Assembly (NCBI GenBank): GCA_029339505.1
Contig: JAQISU010000155.1
Span: 18,792,001 to 18,856,000 of the forward strand
Origin: Unio delphinus
Taxonomy: Eukaryota > Mollusca > Bivalvia > Unionida > Unionidae
Direction: 5' to 3'
DNA length: 64,000 nucleotides
Shown: in pieces, positions 57,171 to 64,000 of the stretch
Position numbering within the stretch: the first letter of the stretch is position 1
Layout: each line of letters opens with the position of its first letter
Translations under genes and position numbers: made by a program
Notes under the pieces: generated by a model
What the model was told of the DNA's origin: nothing
Seen by the model: the letters and a program-made list of their open reading frames with translations, nothing else
The model's database searches: none

Positions 57171-57668
57171 ATGAACCAAGAATTCAGACAGCATCCCTTG
57201 ATTACAAATTATGAAGCATCCAGTGATGGTACTGTCAGAAACCGTAGACTGAAAAAATCAGTTGGTGCTGACAATGGTATGGGGTATTTGATGTTTACTG
57301 TTTGGGGGAAGAAGAGATATCTCAATCACAGAATAGTATTTGAATGTTTTAATGGATTGATCGAGGATGGTTTTGTTATTGATCACAAGGATTCTAATCC
57401 AAGGAATAATTCTTTATCAAATCTGCAAGCTGTTACCCCAAGTGAAAATTCCAAACGGGGGAAGACTGGAAAATGCAAAACGGTTGGGAAGAGACCAGTG
57501 AAATCTTTGAATACAATAACTAATGAAGAAAAAATATTTTCATCTATGAATGAAGCCGGTAAATTTTTCGATATTTATTCATCTTCTGTTCATTTCGTTG
57601 CAGAGGGGATAACCAAGACGGCTATTTCAAAAAAGAGCGGACAAAAAATTCAATTTAGTTATGTCTGA
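57171..57668 (+). CDS. NUMOD4/HNH-type endonuclease (B2), 165 aa
   Basis: Intact. NUMOD4-like YEASSDGTVRNRRLKK, an HNH core with VIDHKDSNPRNNSLSNLQ (the canonical Asp-His pair is kept), and a NUMOD1-like C-terminal repeat. The next gene starts inside its last codons. Confidence 0.86.
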   Translation: MNQEFRQHPLITNYEASSDGTVRNRRLKKSVGADNGMGYLMFTVWGKKRYLNHRIVFECFNGLIEDGFVIDHKDSNPRNNSLSNLQAVTPSENSKRGKTGKCKTVGKRPVKSLNTITNEEKIFSSMNEAGKFFDIYSSSVHFVAEGITKTAISKKSGQKIQFSYV

Positions 57669-58059
57669 TGCGTCATATTTTTCAATTAGAGATATGTCAT
57701 GTTATAGAATAATGAATTCTGAAAAAATGAATAGCATCGTAGTTGAAATAGCAAAATTGAAAAATCAGGATATTGAACTATCAGATGGGTTAAATCCTGA
57801 TCAAATCAAGTCAGATTTTCAGGATATAGAATACGGGGTTAGCACTAACAAATACATGCTGCCAAAGAAATATGCACTCATCAAAAGAATTCAGAATTCT
57901 ATTAGAGACTCTCTTTCATTTTCCAGTGACATCAGTGTGTTTGTCCCGTTGTATACTATCGTAGAACGAATACGAAAAGAATTAGGTAACGAATACGAAT
58001 TGAAAAAAGAAGTCAACTCTAAAATTAGAAACCTACGAGCATTAATTCAAGAAAATTGA
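57661..58059 (+). CDS. unknown helical protein (B2), 132 aa
   Basis: MSDASYFSIRDMSCYRIMNS..., homolog of 39349-39750. The first ATG overlaps the HNH gene end by 8 nt; the internal MNSEKMNS start is the conserved one. Function unknown. Confidence 0.7.
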   Translation: MSDASYFSIRDMSCYRIMNSEKMNSIVVEIAKLKNQDIELSDGLNPDQIKSDFQDIEYGVSTNKYMLPKKYALIKRIQNSIRDSLSFSSDISVFVPLYTIVERIRKELGNEYELKKEVNSKIRNLRALIQEN

Positions 58060-58202
58060 TTGCCCCGACCATTGATTGCCCGACCATTATCATTTTTTTT
58101 AGCCGACCCTCAAGAGGAAATGTCAAAAAATCAGTGAAAATATTTCACACACACTGAATAAAAAATCGATGGACGATATGTCAGATTGATCAAAACTAGA
58201 AT

Positions 58203-58253
58203 GAGGAAAGTCACAGTATTATTTATTTTATATACAATTATGTGACTTTCCTC
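58203..58253. repeat. hairpin, first B2 copy
   Basis: Perfect inverted arms GAGGAAAGTCACA / TGTGACTTTCCTC (13 bp) around a 25-nt loop GTATTATTTATTTTATATACAATTA (written in two parts: GTATTATTTATTT and TATATACAATTA). The loop matches that in B1. Confidence 0.9.
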
Positions 58254-58342
58254 ATCATTGATAGAAGGTGTCTCACGATGAAATAACACTTCCATGACCG
58301 TATCAAAAATCATCTATGATATGTCATTGATGTCAAAAAAGT

Positions 58343-58393
58343 GAGGAAAGTCACAGTATTATTTATTTTATATACAATTATGTGACTTTCCTC
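58343..58393. repeat. hairpin, second B2 copy
   Basis: Same arms and loop as 58203-58253, 140 bp downstream. Confidence 0.9.
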
Positions 58394-58465
58394 AAACCTG
58401 ATAGAGCTGTTAAAACACTTCCATGACTGTGTTAAAAATCATCTGACATGTCAAAAAAGTGGGAA

Positions 58466-58504
58466 AGTGTTTTACAATTGAAAAATTGTTTCTGATTTCA
58501 AATA
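58466..58504 (+). promoter_or_regulatory. family-B late-type promoter motif
   Basis: TTTTACAATTGAAAAATTGT followed by TTCTGATTTCAAATA directly before the ATG at 58505. The same ~40 bp precede the ATG at 59481 and, with changes, the B1 starts at 38923, 37825 and 33824. Confidence 0.65.
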
Positions 58505-59438
58505 ATGGTCAATGAAGCATTAACAACCCGATTGGCTCGTGAACGATTAGATGCAATTAAGAGATTTGTACCAATTCGTGACTCTGTAAGAAATAAACTG
58601 CAACAACGACAGAGTTTACAAACTGATTTTGCTGCGGGATCTGAAGAGTTGTTTAAACCAGTAACCACAGCAACGTACGGGGTAGAGCGTGCTATACTGG
58701 GAGATGATCCTGACGGTAAAAGAAAAGAAGAGGGTCTTATTTCTGTACTTGAAAAACTAGCAGCGAAAACTGAACAAACTGAAAAAACTGAACCACCTAC
58801 TAATCCGAAAAAAAACGACTGTTTCCCTGTTGAATAAATTTACTGATAATGCTAAAACATTAATAAAACAATTTAATTTATTCAAACCAAAGGATTATCG
58901 AGCTTTTGGTGATTTTGCTGCTCAAAGCTATAATTCAAAAAAAGATTTTTTAAAGGACGAGTATAAGGATGATAGAATATCAAGTAATGATTGGTCCGAT
59001 AATTTGTATAAACTAAATAAAAGGATTGGTCGTTTGAATAAGGATGAGATGGGGTACAAGGAATTTCAAAGGGGAATTAGTAATTATAAAAGAGAACAAA
59101 TAGAAGAGCGACAACGAGAATTAGAAGAACGACGTCAAACACCAACACGTAGACAAACAAGAAGACAAAAAAAACAAGAAGAACCTGATGATGATGATAA
59201 ACTAGATGAAGCAGCTGGTTATAGCGGAAGTGGATTAGGGACATGTCCTGATAGTGTTATCAATGATATATAACGATTAGATGTTTTAATCGGAGGATTC
59301 CGAGCTGGAAATAATTCACCGGAAATAATTAATGAAGCAGCTGATATCTGTAGACGGTTATTTGCCGGCGGTATCATGGATATCAAAACATATCGAGATT
59401 TCATTGACGAGTTAGCAAATGGGTATCACAGTGACTGA
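58505..59438 (+). pseudogene. conserved GSGL...NDIS protein (B2), disrupted
   Basis: Starts MVNEALTTRLARERLDAIKR. Frameshift near 58830 and a nonsense codon at 59271-59273 within NDISRLD. The remaining frame reads through RAGNNSPEIINEA to the normal end at 59438. The Asp/Gln-rich repeat segment is shorter than in B1. Confidence 0.85.
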
Positions 59439-59449
59439 CAAATTGTTTT

Positions 59450-59480
59450 ACAATTGAAAAATTGTTTCTGATTTCAAATA
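59450..59480 (+). promoter_or_regulatory. family-B late-type promoter motif, second copy
   Basis: TTACAATTGAAAAATTGTTT and TGATTTCAAATA before ATG 59481, nearly identical to 58466-58504. Confidence 0.65.
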
Positions 59481-59900
59481 ATGATCATACACTACAATCA
59501 TGATAAACCAATCCCCGTCTATGTAGTTAATTCACGGTTGCCAGTTTATAGAGCATACTATGGAGATGGTTTAGGCAATACCATTTTAGGATTCTTTTCA
59601 AGAATGGCCCCAAAAGTGATGCCGTTAGCTAAACAATTATCAATGAAAGCCATTGATGTTATTCGTGATAAGGGTATTGGTGCTGTTGGAGATCTTGCCG
59701 GAAAGGCATTTTCAACTGCGAAGAATAAAATAACATCATTAGTGAGACGAAAAAAGAAACCGTTACCGTCTACAGCAGAAATGCCTGCAAGTGTTAGTAA
59801 AATAATAAATAACGCAGTAGATGAAAAACTAGCGTTGATGGCTTTAACTCCCGACCCAAATATGATAGCGGGAAGTGGCTTTAAAAAACTACGTCGATGA
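59481..59900 (+). CDS. pVI-like virion protein (B2), 139 aa
   Basis: Intact homolog of 37394-37825: YYGDGLGNTILGFFSRMAP, basic RRKKKPLPS, and C-terminal MIAGSGFKKLRR. Confidence 0.78.
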   Translation: MIIHYNHDKPIPVYVVNSRLPVYRAYYGDGLGNTILGFFSRMAPKVMPLAKQLSMKAIDVIRDKGIGAVGDLAGKAFSTAKNKITSLVRRKKKPLPSTAEMPASVSKIINNAVDEKLALMALTPDPNMIAGSGFKKLRR

Positions 59901-59934
59901 AAATCGCGATTTAGACTCTGATAAATAGAATAAA

Positions 59935-61346
59935 ATGTTCAAAAAGTCACCTGATCCAGCATTTGATATAGACGCCCCAGTCCCCAAGAATGATTCTGTA
60001 CGCGATTATCAATATTACGCCTATCATGCCATAGACTCAAATAGTCGAGCAAGAATTGAACTTCAAGTCCATGATACTAGTAAATACTTTTTGCCCTGTG
60101 AAGCGTTTATTGAAGTAGAAGGAGAACTTGTAACAGCTGCTGATACTACTGCTGTACCAGCACCGTATCCAGCTGGTACTCAAGTCGGGTTTGTCAATAA
60201 TGGTATATGGCGTTATTTGAGAGTGCAAAATATCTCATTGATGGAAAAGAAATTGAGTCGATAGATCGTGATGTTGATGTGGCTACAACAATAATCGGGC
60301 TAGCAAGATATTCTGATGATTATACAAGATCAGCAGGGCCTTCTATGATGTTTGCAAAAGATGTTAAAAATACCGCTGGAGGAAATCAATTTATTATAAG
60401 ACGACCAAAGAATAATGCTGGCACCGCTAATATTGATGCCGAGGATATGATTATAAACAACGATGCTAATTTCAATCTAGGAGCTGCAACACGAAACGCA
60501 ATGTTGGAAGGGCGGCGTAAATCATTTTCATGCGCGATTCCACTGCATCACATATTTGGATTCTGTAGAAACGTCAGAAAAGTTATTTATGGAGCGAAGC
60601 ATACAGTATCGCTTGTACGAAAGAGTGATGATAACGACGCAATTTGGAGGATTCCAGCAGACAATGCAGCCCCCAATGCTGATGCCGGTAAAGTCAATTT
60701 AACAAAAATATCATTGTGGATGCCAGTGTTGACTCCAGCAATCACCGCAGAAGAACGATTACTATCATTTATGGACCAAGGAGGAAAGTCGTTGTTGAGT
60801 TGGTTATCAGTGAGTACAGATGTTAAACAATCAAATATCAACGGGTTATTCACGTGGAATCTAGCATCAAAACAAGGCATTGCTGCGCCACGTCATATAT
60901 TTATTGCGTTACAAGATAACACACGAGTTGGCAATCAACTCTCCAGCCATATGATATTTGATCAGTTAGGTGTGAAAGACGTCTCACTGAGAATAAACGG
61001 CCAGCAGGAACCATCTGAAGATATACAACTTAATTACACAGAAAATCATATTGCACGAGTTTATCATAGATTGTTGTCATTTATGGCACGTGATCAAAAT
61101 GTCGATACTGGTCTACAAATATCACAGTTGGATTTTAAAAATCTGTATCCAATCTATTACTTTTCACTGGAACATCTTGATTTAACAAGACAATCTGTTG
61201 TTGATATACATTTTAGAGCTAATGTGACTCGTGGTGCTATTGCTAATTATAGAGCGGTTGCTGTCATTCTTAGTGATAAATCAATGCTACTTGAAGGTGT
61301 TGGAGGAAGAATGAGAGTGGTAGATGCCCTAGTAGAAAATCTTTGA
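59935..61346 (+). pseudogene. major capsid protein (B2), one frameshift
   Basis: The frame from MFKKSPDPAFDIDAPVPKND is lost near 60210, where B2 lacks one base relative to B1 (GGTATATGG versus GGTATCATGG). The other frame then runs intact to 61346. Otherwise full length and closely similar to the B1 protein. Confidence 0.9.
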
Positions 61347-61408
61347 ACGATTTTCTCGATTTTTCATTGAAATTGTAAACGATTTAGAATCAATCTAGTA
61401 TGTATAAC

Positions 61409-61902
61409 ATGTCATATAGTGTTATTAGTGTTGCGTTAACTCCTGGTCAAATAAAAAAATTGCAATCAGAATCGGCTAAAAAATGTGGAACCACAATCAC
61501 GTTGAAACCTAATCAAATGACTGGTGGTGCAAATAAATTATCGCTGACAACTCGTCAAATAAAACATTTCAATGATGCACTTGTAGCAAAAAAAGGTGTT
61601 CAAATTACTCTTTCTGCGGCTGCTATCAAAAATATGATGAAAACATATTAGCTGCAATACCAGCATTGATTGCAGCAGCAGCCCCAGCAGTGGCTAAAGC
61701 AGCGGCGTTAGGAGCCGTTGGTACTGCAGCAGGAATGGCACTAAAAAAGGCAACTGGACAAGGATATAAAAAAAAGGGAAAGGGTCTAAGACTACCAGGA
61801 ACCCCGTATTCATGGTACAGCGGAAAAGGTCTAAGACTACCAGGAACCTCGTATTCATGGTACAGCGGAAGGGGTCTAAGACTACCAGGAACGGTTTATT
61901 AA
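61409..61902 (+). pseudogene. MTGG/GLRLPGT virion precursor (B2), internal deletion
   Basis: MSYSVISVALTPGQ... with QMTGGANKL intact. A deletion of about 16-20 bp near 61645 shifts the frame and removes the TGGIFPLL segment. The C-terminal GLRLPGT repeats follow in another frame. Confidence 0.82.
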
Positions 61903-61913
61903 TTGAGGAATCT

Positions 61914-62327
61914 ATGTCCAATTTTGATTTAATGGATGCTGCTAAAAAACTAGCGATTAAAAATTTTAGAGGTGTTTTTATGAAAGATCAATTACCACAT
62001 CAACCAAACAAAACTGAAACAGGTATTATTAATCTCGATAACAGCACCGGACCTGGTACTCACTGGGTTGCATACGCTATTGATCCACGTGGGATTGTCT
62101 ATTTTGATTCATATGGATTAGCCCCACCAAAAGAGTTTATGCGTTACATAAAACAATTTCCAATGAAGACTTGGTATTCTACGCTACCAACACAACAAAT
62201 CAATGACCCACCAATATGCGGCAGTGAAGTATTAAATGTCCTTGACGCTATTTCAGCATCTAGAAAATCACCACACATTGTCGTAAATGAATACACTTGT
62301 AATCGCTTTTTAGAGAGAGGTGTATAA
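61914..62327 (+). CDS. adenain-like cysteine protease (B2)
   Basis: From ATG 61914, 137 residues, intact. Catalytic THWVAYAI (His), YFDSYGLAPP (Asp) and PPICGSEVLN (Cys). A five-residue difference to B1 near the C-terminus (SASRKSPHIV). Confidence 0.92.
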   Translation: MSNFDLMDAAKKLAIKNFRGVFMKDQLPHQPNKTETGIINLDNSTGPGTHWVAYAIDPRGIVYFDSYGLAPPKEFMRYIKQFPMKTWYSTLPTQQINDPPICGSEVLNVLDAISASRKSPHIVVNEYTCNRFLERGV

Positions 62328-62333
62328 AATATC

Positions 62334-63160
62334 ATGATCGATATTTGGGGAAGATCTTTGAAACCCAAACCCGATGACACTGCAACCGGTGATATAAAAA
62401 AAAAATTAAAGATGAAATCGCTGAGACGTTAAATTTAACAAGTGTTGACCCGAATGAAATAGTTGTATTTCAGGACAAACAGGGTAAATTGAAAACTAGT
62501 AATATTTCTCTGGATGATATTTTAGTTAAACAACGACACGCAATCGAGGATACTATCGCGTTATTTTCCGATCAGGGTAAACTCAAACCGGGTGTACTTT
62601 TTTCGACGATTACAGATCGATTTAAAACTCTCAACGATTCTGCGTTGGAACTAGCAACACTTCAATCTAAAACCGAAGAACACATAAAACAGTTTACCTC
62701 ATTTCGTAGAAATATCATTGATAAATTTATTGGAACTACATTCGATAAAATTGAAATAAAACTCCCTGATATTAAAAAATCCATCGATGAGACGAAAATC
62801 TTCACCGAGGCCATCAAAAATGATTTTTCGAGGATGATAACAATTATTGAAAAAACAAAAATTCCTCATGAGAAAACCAACAATGTAGTATACACTATCC
62901 AACACGGATCATTTGCCTGGACACCTACAAATAACAAATTAGATATCACTGCAACCGTCAAGGGTATTTATCGATTAACACTAGTAACACCATTGACTCA
63001 ATTTAATATTTCATCGTCCAGTTCATCCGGGGTCAATAATACGATTTCAACGATCATCGACAAGAATACAACTGAAAAGTTCACAATCACATCTACTGAT
63101 AAAAATTTGGTTAGGGTTTCAACAACGTGGTATGTGGAATTCGTAGCGGATTTAAGTTGA
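62334..63160 (+). pseudogene. fibre-like protein (B2), one frameshift, single shaft repeat
   Basis: MIDIWGRSLKPKPDDTAT starts at 62334; the frame shifts near 62395. Only one full LDDILVKQ...LFSDQGKLK unit remains versus three in B1. The C-terminal head region (HGSFAWTPTNNKLDITATV...) is intact. Confidence 0.85.
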
Positions 63161-63221
63161 AAATTGCAAAGCAATTTCACTAACGGTTTCAATTGAAAAC
63201 GCTAGCGTATTTAAAATAAAA

Positions 63222-63402
63222 ATGATTTCATCATCGCAATATCGCTATGATCAGGTCAGAGAATTTCAAACTAGACTCAAAACCCTGTCTGAGGAGTATG
63301 CAATGAAAATTAAAAATTATCGCAGGAGAATTACCGCAATTGATATTACTGTGTACGCTGTGAGTGGTGTAATCACCGGAGCCGGTATTATACTGTCTTC
63401 AG
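63222..63402 (+). pseudogene. coiled-coil membrane protein (B2), truncated by element C
   Basis: MISSSQYRYDQVREFQTRLK... up to VSGVITGAGIILSS, then element C begins. Upstream: CAATTGAAAACGCTAGCGTA, identical in layout to B1. Confidence 0.9.
63397..63402. repeat. predicted target site of element C
   Basis: CTTCAG precedes AGCAGCAG. B1 has the uninterrupted CTGTCTTCAGTGACAATG at this place, so the break point is clear. The right-hand duplicate should lie beyond the window. Confidence 0.65.
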
Positions 63403-63698
63403 AGCAGCAGAGGGGGTGTATCGGACAACATTTTTAGACAAGTATTCACTGAAATCACGCTTAAAATCAATGAAACCAATGACATCAGACCCAAAAGTCA
63501 ATGACATCAGGTCCCAAATGTGTGTGTGAATCATGGATTAGGTCCAAAAAAAAATTATGAAAAAATCAATGAAATCAAAAACTTTTCAACTATTACATTT
63601 TTTGGGAAAAAGGGACTACAACATCGTTGTCACTCACCCTCTCTGCTGCTATGGGTTAACCGAATATTTGATCCAGTCCGATACGATATCGTGTTCGA
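63403..63698 (-). repeat. TIR of element C
   Basis: Matches 46128-46413 (inverted) and 31671-31976. It includes inner inverted end TCACCCTCTCTGCTGCT at about 63635-63651. Confidence 0.85.
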
Positions 63699-64000
63699 GG
63701 GTCATGTAAATTTATTGTTACAAATCTGTGTGGGGCAGACTGAGCATGACTAAAGAAATTTCTAAATTGATTGAAGTCCATATCAGAACACCATGTCTGC
63801 CAAATATTTCGTAGCGTATGTGTATCAACGCCGTTGAATACAGCAAGCATATTACAGTTATCTCTAATCACTTTTGGAATCTGAGTGTAGCGTTGAGTGA
63901 CATAGATCACATCCGTGTTTTTATGCCTGCCTCTGGAAAATATTCTAGCAGGATTTTTTTGATTATCTAACATGACATCGTCGTATACAACTAAATTGTT
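63656..64000 (-). CDS. genome-packaging ATPase (element C), partial
   Basis: C-terminal part of the family-B ATPase, from the window edge to the stop at 63656: MLDNQKNPARIFSRGRHKNT, then IYVTQRYTQIPK and RYRIGLDQIFG. The Walker A motif lies beyond the window. Confidence 0.9.
   Translation of the reverse strand, partial: NNLVVYDDVMLDNQKNPARIFSRGRHKNTDVIYVTQRYTQIPKVIRDNCNMLAVFNGVDTHTLRNIWQTWCSDMDFNQFRNFFSHAQSAPHRFVTINLHDPRTRYRIGLDQIFG

Larger units (their letters stand above)
50414..63402. mobile_element. element B2: decayed family-B Polinton, interrupted by element C
   Basis: Inverted relative to B1. It carries ATPase, PLA2, integrase, PolB-helicase, HNH and the virion genes up to the membrane protein, which is cut at 63402 by element C. 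The penton gene and right TIR lie beyond the window if they exist. At least nine frameshifts or stops. The integrase is complete, unlike B1. Confidence 0.88.
63403..64000. mobile_element. element C: left part of another family-B Polinton, nested in B2
   Basis: Starts AGCAGCAGAGGGGGTG. Its first ~250 bp are nearly identical to the B1 TIR, followed by the ATPase gene reading toward the end. Sequence details (NMLAVFNG, DMDFNQFRN) match B1 more than B2. Truncated by the window edge. Confidence 0.88.

Overview
This is eukaryotic, invertebrate-like DNA: AT-rich non-coding flanks, long (TA)n tracts, minisatellites and a decayed non-LTR retrotransposon fragment. Into it are set several Polinton/Maverick (adintovirus-like) elements, i.e. 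large integrated DNA-virus-like transposons encoding B-family DNA polymerase, RVE integrase, FtsK/HerA-type packaging ATPase, adenain-like protease and double-jelly-roll capsid genes. A mollusc or other marine invertebrate host would fit, but nothing in the window fixes the species.

Layout. 1-3955: host flank. 3962-24278: element A, a nearly intact 20.3-kb Polinton with 6-bp target-site duplications (AGCGTT), AG...CT termini and ~350-390 bp terminal inverted repeats (TIRs). 24285-31670: host sequence holding a 45-bp minisatellite (25297-25672) and a badly decayed family-B relict D (about 27205-30765). 31671-46413: element B1 (14.7 kb, probable TSD TTCGAA), a different Polinton family. 46414-50413: host. 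50414-63402: element B2, a more decayed, inverted relative of B1, cut off by the insertion of another family-B element, C, which starts at 63403 and runs out of the window.

Element A carries the full virion kit on the + strand (ATPase, two basic core-like proteins, integrase with chromodomain, penton-like minor capsid protein, pVI-like protein, major capsid protein, protease) downstream of a ~1356-aa polymerase. It also has accessory genes: a single-BIR (IAP-like) protein, an acidic protein with two CCHC zinc knuckles, and small coiled-coil/basic proteins at both ends. Core genes are preceded by close-set TATA boxes and two AATAAA signals are present. In contrast, the five terminal genes end in canonical histone-mRNA-type 3' stem-loops (6-bp stem, 4-nt UUUC/UCUC loop) followed by purine-rich, U7/HDE-like boxes. 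Two of these stem-loops lie at the inner edges of the TIRs and face outward. Three right-end genes share a ~30-bp promoter box and look paralogous. This terminal gene set with replication-dependent-histone-like 3' ends is the most unusual thing in the window.

Family B (B1, B2, C, D) differs in gene content. It has a B-family-like polymerase fused to an SF1 helicase and a C-terminal HNH, a separate NUMOD/HNH endonuclease, a Zn-ribbon plus parvovirus-like PLA2 protein next to the integrase, a fibre-like protein with a variable number of 31-aa repeats, and a conserved hairpin whose arms have changed in concert between copies. B1 carries a ~0.5-kb deletion that fuses the PLA2 protein to the tail of the integrase and removes two of the three catalytic residues. 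B2 has many frameshifts. The window therefore holds at least two Polinton lineages at different stages of decay, with one case of nesting (C in B2).
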